Positions 15,812 to 24,600 of a stretch of 44,154 nt of DNA are shown in pieces. A program made the position numbers and the translations under genes. Within the stretch, counting starts at the first letter, position 1. The number at the start of each line of letters is the position of its first letter. The DNA is from DATMNI01 sp035570275 (GTDB lineage Bacteria; Acidobacteriota; Terriglobia; Bryobacterales; Bryobacteraceae), in NCBI GenBank assembly GCA_035570275.1, contig DATMNI010000246.1, positions 1 through 44,154 of the forward strand. Direction: 5' to 3'. The notes under the pieces were generated by a model. It did not search any database, was not told the origin of the DNA, and was given only the letters and a program-made list of their open reading frames with translations.

Positions 15812-15901
15812 GTGGACCGGACCATCGTCTTCTGTGGTCTGTTGAATCTCTCCAAAGTGGGACAGACCATCGTCTTCTGTGGTCTGTCTGGCCTCTCCAA
15901 A
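15812..15901. repeat. 45-bp tandem repeat upstream of lepB
   Basis: Two adjacent 45-nt units (15812-15856 and 15857-15901), matching at about 37 of 45 positions, with a perfectly conserved 23-nt core (15820-15842 and 15865-15887). The core ends form a short inverted pair (GACCA/TGGTC). They lie between the stop of the DUF885 gene and the lepB start, where they could affect lepB expression. Confidence 0.9.
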
Positions 15902-15945
15902 CCACCGGCGGTCGACAGACGACACAAACCGATCGTCTGCCCTAC

Positions 15946-17700
15946 TCACTTCAGCAGCGAACCGAGCACCGGCAGCGGCACGGCTCCCTCTTTCAGAGCG
16001 CGGTCGTTGAATTCGCCGAGGTGGAATGCCGCCCCCTTGGCCTGTTTGTATTGGTCCCGGGCCTGCTGCCAGCCGCGCCAACCCACGAAGTACATCGGCA
16101 ACTGGCAGGAGGAGAGCTTGGCGCGCCGCAGCTTGCCCGCCGCCTCCTGATGTTCCTGGAAAGTCTGTTTCTCCATCAAATCCATGGCCTCTCCATCGGA
16201 CATGTTCAGCATCTGCAGGCGGATATCGAGGATGGTGTTGGCGACCACGCGCAGTTCCTCCTTGGCGAAGGTCAGGGCCAGTTCGGGCGAGTGGTTCAGG
16301 TACCCTTCTTCCAGCATGGTCTGCTCGGCATACTGCGCCCAACCCTCGATATAGGGTCCCGAACCATAGACGGAACGCAGCACCCGCCTGGAATTCGGCT
16401 GGATTGCATTGGCGATTTCGATTTGAACATAGTGGCCGGGCATCGCCTCATGGATGGTCAACAGTTTGAGCTTGTAAAAGTTATTCTCGCGCAGCTTGGA
16501 ATCCACCTGGTCCCGCGGCATCTTGTCGTCGATCGGCGTCACCCAGTAAAAGGCGCCGAGTTGTGGTTGCAGGGCCGGCGCGGCATTGAATCCCGCTACC
16601 GAGTAGATGCCGCGCATAAACTCCGGCGTGGGAATCACCTGCAGGTTGGCATGCGCAGGCAAGGTCAGCAGATGCTTCTCCTGGACGAAATTGCGGGCCT
16701 CGTCGACATTCTTACGCGCGTCGTCCATGAAGCTTTCGCCAGTGGAATGCCGCTCCGCAATCCGGTTGAGTGTCTCGCCGATCACCAGGTTCTCGCGTTC
16801 GGGCCCGAGCACCTCGGTATGGTCCTTGTGCGAAGGATAAAATGTACGATGCAGCGGCAGGGCCAGTTCCAGCATCCGCGCACGAACTGCGGTCAACTCC
16901 CGTTCGGCGTTCTGCAGAGTGGTGTCTGCCTCAATGCCGCTTTCCAGCGCGAACCGGAACTTGCGCGAGTAGCGGTCGCCGCCCAGCCGCCAGGTTTCCT
17001 CCTTGCGCGCGGCCAGGCTGTGGGTCAGGAAACTTTCGAACTTGCGCATCGCGTCCAGCGCAGGCCGGGCGGCGCGAGCGTAGGCATCGGCCAGGTCCGG
17101 CGGCACGGCAACACGGATGTCCTTATCCACCAGGTTGATGTTGCCCTGATTTTCCTCGATGGCGACCGTGGTCCACGAATCCGGCGCGGAGACCAGGTTG
17201 GTGGCCGCCTGGTCCAGGAACAAGGGCACCTTCAGGAGCCGGGCAATGATGTTGCGGATGCGCGCGGGTTGGGGCGCGTATTCCAGCACGAAAGGGTTGA
17301 AGAGCGCGTTGCCCAGCGTCTCCACGTACATGGTGGGGCTGTGCAATGGGGAGTGGATGTCGTCGAGGTCGAGCAACGCCAGCGAGATCTGATCCTGCAT
17401 GATGGTCAGATCGGCGCGCTCTTCCGCCGTGAGTTTGTCGGGCTGGAGCGCGGCGAGGCGTTCACGGAATTTCTGGTAGACACGGTGTTGCCGATCCAGA
17501 GCCTGAGCGCTCAGGTCGTCGAGCATGTCGTCCAGTTTCTGGTTTTGGTATTCGTGAAGCCCAACCCCCGTCGCCGCGGCGGGCGAAAACGAGAGCGTCG
17601 TGTTAACAAACTCTTCGGAAAGGGCGGCGAACTTCGCGGACGGATTGCCGCAACCGGCGGCAGACAGGGCAAGAAGAACAATTACAGCGGATTTCGCCAT
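15946..17700 (-). CDS. DUF885-family lipoprotein, putative metallopeptidase
   Basis: 584 aa. The N-terminal lipoprotein signal MAKSAVIVLLALSAAGCGN has the lipobox Cys at 17, so the protein is probably anchored to a membrane outside the cytoplasm. It is a member of the DUF885 family. Near residue 417 it has TIHEAMPGHYVQIE, a zinc-binding-like HExxPGH pattern (His417, Glu418, His423) followed by SGPYIEGWAQYAEQTML. Its last helices include a LRRAKLSSCQLPMYFVGW segment. Family members are predicted carboxypeptidase-like metalloproteases; substrate unknown. It is followed after 186 nt by lepB. A long imperfect hairpin lies just upstream of its start. Confidence 0.85.
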   Translation of the reverse strand: MAKSAVIVLLALSAAGCGNPSAKFAALSEEFVNTTLSFSPAAATGVGLHEYQNQKLDDMLDDLSAQALDRQHRVYQKFRERLAALQPDKLTAEERADLTIMQDQISLALLDLDDIHSPLHSPTMYVETLGNALFNPFVLEYAPQPARIRNIIARLLKVPLFLDQAATNLVSAPDSWTTVAIEENQGNINLVDKDIRVAVPPDLADAYARAARPALDAMRKFESFLTHSLAARKEETWRLGGDRYSRKFRFALESGIEADTTLQNAERELTAVRARMLELALPLHRTFYPSHKDHTEVLGPERENLVIGETLNRIAERHSTGESFMDDARKNVDEARNFVQEKHLLTLPAHANLQVIPTPEFMRGIYSVAGFNAAPALQPQLGAFYWVTPIDDKMPRDQVDSKLRENNFYKLKLLTIHEAMPGHYVQIEIANAIQPNSRRVLRSVYGSGPYIEGWAQYAEQTMLEEGYLNHSPELALTFAKEELRVVANTILDIRLQMLNMSDGEAMDLMEKQTFQEHQEAAGKLRRAKLSSCQLPMYFVGWRGWQQARDQYKQAKGAAFHLGEFNDRALKEGAVPLPVLGSLLK

Positions 17701-17724
17701 CGTTGCAATTGTACAGGAAGCTAT

Positions 17725-17810
17725 CAGCGATCAGCGATCAGCTATCAGCTTGAACCTGGGCGCGTCCGCCGGGGTTGCTGGTTTAGCTGATAGCTGAAGG
17801 CTGATCGCTG
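17725..17810. repeat. 26-bp imperfect inverted repeat made of CAGC(G/T)AT units
   Basis: Left arm 17725-17750 and right arm 17785-17810 pair at 24 of 26 positions around a 34-nt loop. Both arms are built from short units of the CAGCGAT/CAGCTAT type. The element sits between the DUF885 gene start and the stop of the small upstream gene. It resembles REP/REPIN-like intergenic repeats. Its arrangement could also terminate transcription of the upstream gene, but no T tract follows. Confidence 0.75.
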
Positions 17811-17814
17811 CCAG

Positions 17815-18036
17815 CTACCCCGCCGTTACTCGCGCCGGCCGCGGCATGTGAACGGGCGCCGAGACGGGCTCAGAGCGGCGGGTTCGCTGCATGCGTTGCA
17901 GGTCGCGCATCACCAGGATCCGCTCGGCCGCAGCCCGGTGCACCATGACGCGTTCCCCGATTAAGCAACCCCAAAGGAGGGCGACCGAACATGCTATGGC
18001 CGCTAAACCTTGTCCCGTTATTCTCGCGATCGGCAT
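17815..18036 (-). CDS. Small single-pass membrane protein of unknown function
   Basis: 73 aa. A membrane helix spans about residues 8-27 (GLAAIACSVALLWGCLIGE), followed by a basic, Arg/Met-rich tail ending in a Pro/Val-rich stretch. I chose the ATG at 18036 because AGGAGG lies 9-10 bases upstream; the frame continues to 18102 without support. No family is recognised. It lies between the cytochrome gene and the DUF885 gene, on the same strand. Confidence 0.6.
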   Translation of the reverse strand: MPIARITGQGLAAIACSVALLWGCLIGERVMVHRAAAERILVMRDLQRMQRTRRSEPVSAPVHMPRPARVTAG

Positions 18037-18159
18037 GTACCGTTCCTCCTCGGCCGGTACAATAGCAATCCGGCTACCAATAGGTACGGGCTTTATTTTC
18101 AAACGGATTTGTCAGGGAACCGTGCCGGATCGACACTATTGTTCACGGGTAGTGACCAG

Positions 18160-18180
18160 ATGCCGCCAGGGGGGCGGCAT
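18160..18180 (-). terminator. Hairpin directly after the cytochrome gene
   Basis: 8-bp perfect stem ATGCCGCC/GGCGGCAT (18160-18167 and 18173-18180) with a 5-nt loop, starting at the base right after the cytochrome stop codon on the minus strand. There is no T tract, so it may be an RNA-stabilising stem rather than a terminator. Confidence 0.45.
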
Positions 18181-18849
18181 TTAGTGACACCCCAGACAAT
18201 GGAAGGTGCGGCCGTGACACACCGCGCAGGTCGTTTTGTCCAGGCCGAGCTTTCCGGAAGTGTGGGTGTCCATTAGATCCGGTGTATGGTTGGCGGGCTT
18301 CAGCCCGGGGTTGTTCTTTCCGTGGCAAGTCTCGCAACTGAAAGGGTTATCAATCTGGTTGTGGCAAACCAGACAATCGGCCATCTGAGGTAAGGCGGCA
18401 TGGCTGACCTGGTCCGACTCCTCCAGTCCGCGATGGCAAGCCTGGCACGGGTTAGCCGTATTCAGATGCGCCCGGATATCGCCCGGCGGCTGCAGGTAGT
18501 TCTGCTTGTCGATGGCGGCGGCGATCTGGGGCGCCACGTTGCCCATTTTCAAGTGTTGCGCGTGGCTGAAACTGGTGATGCGGACGGCTGGCGGCGCCGG
18601 AATCTGGACTTCGGATTCCTTATGGCAGCCCAGGCAAACCGCCTTCGCCGGTAGCAGGTTGTCTGCCACCCTGGTGCTGGTGGGCGCCGCCTGGTGGCAC
18701 CCCACGCATTCCAGTTTCATCTGGAGATGCAGGCGGTGCGAAAAGGGCGCGGCCGTCAACGGTTGGTTGACGGCGACCAGGGCGCCCCAGATCCACGCGC
18801 CCCGGATCCACGAGCCCCGGGTCAATCCAATCCACAACAGGGTCTTCAA
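18181..18849 (-). CDS. Heptaheme c-type cytochrome
   Basis: 222 aa with seven CxxCH heme-binding motifs, in order CVGCH, CLGCH, CQACH, CLVCH, CETCH, CAVCH and CLGCH; the last two residues of the protein complete the seventh site. Extra His residues (FSHRLHL, FSHAQHLKMG, HTPDLMDTHTSGK) probably serve as distal ligands, as in the cytochrome c7/c3-like class. The N-terminus is hydrophobic and could be a signal or membrane anchor. It includes a 15-bp tandem repeat giving RGSWI-RGAWI. The start is a TTG at 18847-18849 with no clear Shine-Dalgarno, so the exact start is uncertain. The gene lies 22 nt after the stop of the sugar-dehydrogenase-like gene on the same strand. Transfer of electrons from that enzyme to this cytochrome is a plausible inference. 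Confidence 0.9.
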   Translation of the reverse strand: MKTLLWIGLTRGSWIRGAWIWGALVAVNQPLTAAPFSHRLHLQMKLECVGCHQAAPTSTRVADNLLPAKAVCLGCHKESEVQIPAPPAVRITSFSHAQHLKMGNVAPQIAAAIDKQNYLQPPGDIRAHLNTANPCQACHRGLEESDQVSHAALPQMADCLVCHNQIDNPFSCETCHGKNNPGLKPANHTPDLMDTHTSGKLGLDKTTCAVCHGRTFHCLGCH

Positions 18850-18871
18850 ACGCGGCGGGCTGCTCGTAACG

Positions 18872-20071
18872 CTACCCCTTCTTGCTCAGGCTGTAGCTCA
18901 GGCGCCAGATCTTCTTGCCGCCATCCTCGGAAACGAGAAGGCTGCCATCGGGCAACTGGAGCAATCCCACCGGGCGGCCCCAGACTTCGCGCTTATCGGG
19001 CCCCAACATCCAGCCGGTCATCACCTCGCGCATCGGGCCGGACGGCTTGGCGTCTTTGAAGGGGATGAAGGCGATGGACTGCCCCACCCGCTGGGAGCGG
19101 TTCCACGAGCCGTGGAAACACAAAAACGCGCCACCCTGGTATTCCTTCGGGAACTGCTTGCCGGTATAGAAGAGGAAATCGAGCACGGCCACGTGGGCGC
19201 CCAGCAGCACGTCGCCTTGTATGGTCTTCGCCACCAGGTCGGGACGCTGCCCCTTGTTACGCGGGTCTTCGTTGGGCCCGGCGTAGGCGTAGGGCCAGCC
19301 GTAGAAACCGCCCTTCTGGATGTGAGTGAAATAATCGGGCACCAGGTCGTCGCCCAGCGCATCCCGTTCCTGAACCGCGGCCCACAGCGTGGTGGTGCCC
19401 GGATACCAGCGAAGACCGATGGGATTACGCGTTCCGGAGGCGTAGATTTCGTGGCCCGAGCCATCGGGGTTGTAACAATTGATGGCGGCGCGGCGTTCGT
19501 CCTCACCCGGTGAAACGTTGGAGCCGGAACCGGTCCCCACGCAGAACCGTTTGCCATCCTTGTCGAACAGAACGCTCCGCGTCCAGTGGCCCTGGCCGAA
19601 GCCTTTCAGCGAAACCACTTCCTCGCCGGGGCCCGCGGTCATGGCCTTGTCGTCATACTTATAACGCTTGATCGACTGCGGTTCGCCGACGTACAGGTAG
19701 CCGCCGTTCAGGGCCAGGCCGAACGGCCGGTCCAGACCCTCAATCAACTTCTTGCGGTCCTTGCCGTTGTTGGTGAGAACGTAGACAATTCCGGCTTTGC
19801 CTTCGGCGCTATCGGAAAGCAGCAATTCGTTGCCGGGGCCGAGCAGCATGAAGCGCGGCACCTCAAAACCATCCGCCCAAACCTCCACCTGGAAACCGGG
19901 CGGAACGCTGAGTTTGGCGCCTTCCGGCTTGGGAACAACGTGCGGCCGGTTATCGGCCGAAGGCGTGGCAAACGGCGCCGGCAATTTCGGATTGTCGGCG
20001 GCATAGAAGAGCGCGCTGGCGACAAGAAGCGCACTGGTGACAAGAAGAACTCTGCGCTGGTGCATGCTCAT
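18872..20071 (-). CDS. Sorbosone/glucose-dehydrogenase-like six-bladed beta-propeller protein
   Basis: 399 aa with a signal peptide whose core contains an 18-bp duplication (LLVTSA-LLVASA). Motifs of the PQQ-type soluble glucose / L-sorbosone dehydrogenase family are present: PPGFQVEVWADGFEVPRFML, GLDRPFGLALNGGYLYVG, HWTRSVLFDKDGKRFCVGTG, YASGTRNPIGLRWYP, GGFYGWPYAYAG, AVLDFLFYTGKQFP, FCFHGSWNRSQRVG and GRPVGLLQLPDGSLLVSEDG. Family enzymes oxidise sugars or aldoses in the periplasm with PQQ; cofactor binding here is assumed by homology. The adjacent downstream heptaheme cytochrome would be a natural electron acceptor. Confidence 0.88.
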   Translation of the reverse strand: MSMHQRRVLLVTSALLVASALFYAADNPKLPAPFATPSADNRPHVVPKPEGAKLSVPPGFQVEVWADGFEVPRFMLLGPGNELLLSDSAEGKAGIVYVLTNNGKDRKKLIEGLDRPFGLALNGGYLYVGEPQSIKRYKYDDKAMTAGPGEEVVSLKGFGQGHWTRSVLFDKDGKRFCVGTGSGSNVSPGEDERRAAINCYNPDGSGHEIYASGTRNPIGLRWYPGTTTLWAAVQERDALGDDLVPDYFTHIQKGGFYGWPYAYAGPNEDPRNKGQRPDLVAKTIQGDVLLGAHVAVLDFLFYTGKQFPKEYQGGAFLCFHGSWNRSQRVGQSIAFIPFKDAKPSGPMREVMTGWMLGPDKREVWGRPVGLLQLPDGSLLVSEDGGKKIWRLSYSLSKKG

Positions 20072-20100
20072 ATGATGCCACGGGAGTTGCCGCCTGTGGG

Positions 20101-20137
20101 GCAGGTTGTTAACCTGCGGCGGATTGTTAAATCCGCC
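20101..20137. repeat. Two adjacent short hairpins upstream of the dehydrogenase gene
   Basis: GCAGGTTGTTAACCTGC (20101-20117) and an adjacent 20-nt stem-loop (20118-20137, arms GGCGGATT / AATCCGCC with a TTAA-like loop). The pair shares the TTGTTAA centre. It lies between two minus-strand genes and may be a dispersed repeat or may end transcription of DUF2971; no T tract is seen. Confidence 0.5.
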
Positions 20138-20264
20138 TGCCGGGGCAGGGTTTCCGGCCTGTCAGCCAGTGGTAACGGGTCGCTTAATTAGGTTTCTCCG
20201 GGGGTTGAGAGCGCGGGAGTCAGGAATCGCCTGCCAAGCCTAACCTGCCCGCCAATTCGGAATC

Positions 20265-21047
20265 CTAAACAAGAAAGAGAGCCGGCTCGTAGAGATCGGA
20301 TTTAGTTATGGAACCCCAGTACCCGGCAGCGCGCAGTTGTTCCGTGCGCTGGGCTGCATCGGCGTCCGCCAAGCGAGGGTCAAGCATCATGCTCTCAAAA
20401 GCCTCATTGGGATCGAGGTGCAGCCGCAGCAGTTGATCGGACAGCGGTCGTCTCGCGTTGAGAAAGATGAGGCGGACCTCACGCTCATGGGCGAACGGCT
20501 CGCGCTTTAGGAGCAACACCTTGGCTTGGGAGACACTATCTGGGAAGGCGTTAGGGCCGTCCGTCTGAACTATGCCTTTGATCCAATCGCGAATATTCGT
20601 CGCCGAAGTGTACTCCACAGTGCCCAAGTAAACATCTGCTTCTACGTCTTGGTTGCTGCGACAAAGCGCGGCGAGAAGTCTCCGAGACGTTGTACGAACT
20701 TTCACGCCTTCCCACGGCACCGCCTCTGTTGAATTCGTTCCGGTGTGGTCCCTGTCCACTGTGGAATAGATTCTCCAGAGCGCATCGGACTCGATGCTGT
20801 GCGACCAACACTGCGCGAACACGTTGTAATGGCTGAGATCGAAAAAGTGCTGCTGGAGCCGACCGTCCGCTGCGCGGAATGTGTAGGCGAACCTCGTGAT
20901 GAGGTTCTCGAAGGGATCATCCCAGGCACTCGGACGCACGATCGTCAAATGTTGATTGCGTAGATCCTCGAACAAATATTTCAGGCGTACCGTGCGCTCA
21001 ATGGGCTCATCAAGTCCAATCTTTCCGATCAGCATTCGTAGAGTCAT
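20265..21047 (-). CDS. DUF2971-domain protein
   Basis: 260 aa, cytoplasmic, no membrane segment. Motifs of the DUF2971 family are present: LKYLFEDLRNQHLTIVRPSAWDDPFEN (about 24-50), FAQCWSHSIESDALWRIYS, GVKVRTTSRRLLAALC, YLGTVEY and LLKREPFAHEREVRLIFLN with LHLDPNEAFESMMLDPRL. The function is unknown; members are often found in variable and defence-associated islands. Its neighbour on the other side of the intergenic region is an apparent hsdM remnant, consistent with such a setting. The start at 21047 fits the family; GATGACTCTA-like sequence upstream gives no strong Shine-Dalgarno. Confidence 0.85.
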   Translation of the reverse strand: MTLRMLIGKIGLDEPIERTVRLKYLFEDLRNQHLTIVRPSAWDDPFENLITRFAYTFRAADGRLQQHFFDLSHYNVFAQCWSHSIESDALWRIYSTVDRDHTGTNSTEAVPWEGVKVRTTSRRLLAALCRSNQDVEADVYLGTVEYTSATNIRDWIKGIVQTDGPNAFPDSVSQAKVLLLKREPFAHEREVRLIFLNARRPLSDQLLRLHLDPNEAFESMMLDPRLADADAAQRTEQLRAAGYWGSITKSDLYEPALFLV

Positions 21048-21383
21048 CCTGGTATAAACCCGTTCAGCCGATGATCCCGGCTCGGACTCAAGCTCTAGAT
21101 CCCAGGGGAATCGACGTTAACTATCATCGCGCAGGCACCTCATTCGATCAAATCGGCACACCGTGGGACGCGCTTGCGAATACGCCGCCGAAAACCCATC
21201 GGACTGCGCCGACAGTTTGATCTAAACGATTCGGTTCCGTAGGTCCGCCCGTTTCGAGGCGCCAAGCAGCGAAAGCTTCTTTTCTTGTCATACTTGAAGA
21301 TGTTCTAGTAGGCAAAATTGGAAAATCGAAACTCAGCCGGCAACTGCTAGAAGGTACGTCCTAAACTAGTCAAACATTAAGCG
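21048..21383. other. Intergenic region without recognisable features
   Basis: About 340 nt of lower coding character between the DUF2971 gene and the hsdM-like remnant. Short open frames exist but none shows a known motif. No tRNA, terminator or repeat was identified. Local base composition is more AT-rich than the flanks (for example around 21270-21380), compatible with inserted or decayed sequence. Confidence 0.4.
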
Positions 21384-21548
21384 ATGCCCCAAACAAACGG
21401 TTCTGACAAGTCGTTGGAGTCATGGATCTGGGACGCCGCACCCGCGACTCGCGGGAGCGTCATTGAACTCACGAAAGCGCCTCAAGAACCGGGAGGGTGC
21501 CCCTGGCAGCCCAAGCGCCAGTCCGCACTCCGAAAGGTCGCATTGTGA
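21384..21548 (+). pseudogene. Probable N-terminal remnant of a type I restriction methylase subunit (HsdM)
   Basis: 54-codon frame starting MPQTNGSDKSLESWIWDAAP and continuing ATRGSV, then losing any family resemblance before the stop at 21546-21548. The stretch SLESWIWDAA-x-x-x-RG is what I know from the beginning of many HsdM proteins, where the normal protein continues for about 500 residues with the methylase domain. Here everything after about residue 26 is missing. It is therefore read as a decay product. The match is short, so it could be chance. Confidence 0.45.
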
Positions 21549-21619
21549 TACGCTGAATCCAGGTAATCCGATCTAAAACTCACCAAGGCGAACCCCTCAG
21601 GAGCGAATTGGAGAGGGCC

Positions 21620-24600
21620 ATGCAGAAGTCCCCCGGCGCTGAACCAGATTTTCGAGCCCTGTTTGAATCCGCACCAGGGCTGTACCTCGTCTTGACGCCG
21701 GATCTCCGGATCGTGGCTGTAAGTGACGCCTACCTGCGTGCCACCATGACCGGGCGCGAAGAAATTCTCGGCCGGGAAATCTTCGATGTCTTTCCGGATA
21801 ATCCGGACGACCCCACCGCTACCGGCGTGCAAACCACCAGGGCATCGTTCGAAAGGGTAGTGCGGAATCGCCACGCCGATGGTGTGGCGGCGCAGAAGTT
21901 CGACATTCGGCGGCCGGAGCCGGACGGCGGATTTGAGGAGCGCTACTGGAGCCTGGTGAGTTGGCCGGTTTTAGGTGAGGACGGGAACGTCGCTCACATC
22001 GTCAATCGCGTCGAAGACGTGACGGAGTTCGTCCGGCTCAAACAATCTGGGCTCGATCGAGACAAGCTTACCGACGACCTGCGCCAGCGCGCCGAGGGAA
22101 TGGCGGCGGAAATTCTGCTGCACTCGGGCGAACTGGAAGAGGCGAACCGCCGCCGCCACGTGCTGGAGGCATTCATTGAGCGCGCGCCCGTAGGCCTGGC
22201 GATGTTTGACCGCCGCATGCGCCACGTGCGGGCCAGCCGGAGGTGGTTGGAAGATTGCGGCATTTTGGAAAAAGAGATCCTCGGCAAATCCCACTATGAG
22301 GTGTTCCCGGACCTGCCCGAGCACTGGAAAGAGGCCCACCGCCGCGGTCTGGCCGGAGAACCCCTGCAGGGGGAAGACGACTGGGTCGCCCCTGACGGCA
22401 AAAGACACTCGACCCGCTGGGAAATTCAGCCCTGGGGAGACTCCGGGGTGGAGACCGGCGGCATCATCATCTTCTCCGAGGAGATTACCGGCCGCAAGGC
22501 GGCGGCCGAGTCGCTGCGGGTGAGCGAGGCACGGTTCCGGTCCATGTATGAGCAGGCCGCGGTCGGCATCCTGCAAGTGGCGATAGACGGGCGCTTCCTC
22601 ATGGTCAACCCTGCCCTGTGCCGGATGCTGGGCTATGGTGAAAGTGAATTGCTCAGCCGGACCTTCATGGACGTTACCCATCCCGATGACTGGGGGCGCG
22701 ACGCGTTGCTGCTGGAGGAGATGCTGCACGCCGGCCGCGATTCCTACCGGATTGAAAAACGCTACCTGCATCGCGATGGCTCAACCGTGTGGGTGGATGT
22801 GACCTCATCTCTGGTGCGGGACGGAACCGGGCGGCCGTTATATCGAATCTCTATTATTCAGGATGTCACCGAACGCGAGCAGGCCGTTGAGGCACGGCGT
22901 ATCGGCGAAGAGCGGCTGGCAGCCATTATCGGCTCCGCCATGGATGCCATCATCACGCTGGACGACGATCAGCGGATCGTTCTGTTCAATTCCGCCGCCG
23001 AGAAAATATTCGGCTGTGCGGCCACGGCAGCCATCGGCAAGCTCATCGATGGCTTTATCCCCGAGCGCTTTTGCAAAACCCACCACCACCATATTCAAAC
23101 CTTCGGAAGCACCGGCGAGACCACCCGGTCGATGCAATCCCCCAGAACGCTCTACGGGCGGCGGGCGAACGGCGAGGAATTCCCACTGGAAGCCACCATA
23201 TCCCAGGCGAGTCTCGGCGGGCAGAAACTCTACACCGTCATCTTGCGGGACATCACGCAGCGGCAACGGGCCGAAGAGGTGGAGAAGCTCTATTTCCAGT
23301 CCCGGGAACTGGACCGGCTCAAGACCGAGTTCTTTGCCAACATCAGCCACGAACTGCGCACCCCCCTGGCGCTGATCCTGGGCCCGGTCCGCAAGAGACT
23401 GGCTGCGGGCGGAATGACTGCAGACGAAAGACAAGACCTGGAACTGGTGGAGCGCAACGCCCGGTTGGTGCTGAGGCACGTGAACGACCTGCTGGATTTG
23501 TCCAAGCTGGACGCCGGCCGGATGAATGCCGAGTATGCGGGGGTAGACCTGGTACGAATGGTACGGCGCGTGGCGTCGAATTTCGACAGTCTGGCCAAGG
23601 AGCGCGGAGTTGCGTGCATCATTGAGACGCCCGGTTCGCTTGCAGCCGAAGTAGACCCGCCGAAGATCGAACGGGTTCTTCTCAATTTGCTCTCCAACGC
23701 CTTCAAGTTCACGCCCGCCGGCGGCAATGTGCGAATTGCGGTTCGTGGAGTTGGCGGCCGGGCCATTTTGGAAGTGGAAGACTCCGGCCCAGGGATCCCA
23801 CCGGACCTGCGGGAGGCCATTTTCGAGCGGTTCCGTCAGCTTGAGAGCGGGGCCGATCGCCGGTTCGGCGGCACGGGGCTGGGCCTGCCGATCGCCAGGC
23901 AACTCGTCAGTCTGCACGGAGGTAGCATCAGGGTTGAGGAACCCCGCAACCGGAGCGGCTCGCTATTCCAGGTGGAGCTGCCTCTGGTGGCGCCGGGCGG
24001 TACGGAGGTGAGGCGCGGCGCCGAGGAACCGGACCTGGAAGCCATCAGGCAGACGCTTGAGGAGCTCAAGATACGGGATACCACCCGCTGGCCGTCAGGC
24101 CCGTCACCCGCCTCCAGCGCACCCATTGTTCTGCTGGTTGAGGACAACCCCGACATGAATGCTTTCATTGCGGAGACATTGTCGGCGACTTACCGGGTGT
24201 TCTGCGCTTTCGACGGACAGGAAGGTCTCGAGAAGGCCCTGGAGGTGCGCCCCGACCTGATCCTCTGCGACATCATGATGCCTCGCATGAGCGGCGACCG
24301 GCTGGTAACAGAAATTCGCCGGCATCGGGAATTGGAAGACGTGCCCATCGTGCTGCTGACAGCCAAAGCCGACGAGGAACTGCGGATCAAGCTGCTGCGG
24401 GAAGGCGCCCAGGACTATCTGCATAAGCCGTTCGACACACGCGTGCTGTTGGCGAAGGTCGATCGGTTGATCGCCGACCGCCGGAGGCGCAAGGAGAGCG
24501 AAGAGGCACTGCAACGGCTTTCGGGAAGCCTGCTCCAGGTGCACGACCAGGAGCGCAAACGAATTGCGCAGGAACTGCATGAGAATACCGTCCAGTGCCT

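Noticed and set aside
16021..17790. 589-codon plus-strand open frame opposite the DUF885 gene
   Set aside because: Long antisense frames are expected in GC-rich DNA. It has no domain motif and mirrors the codon pattern of the real gene.
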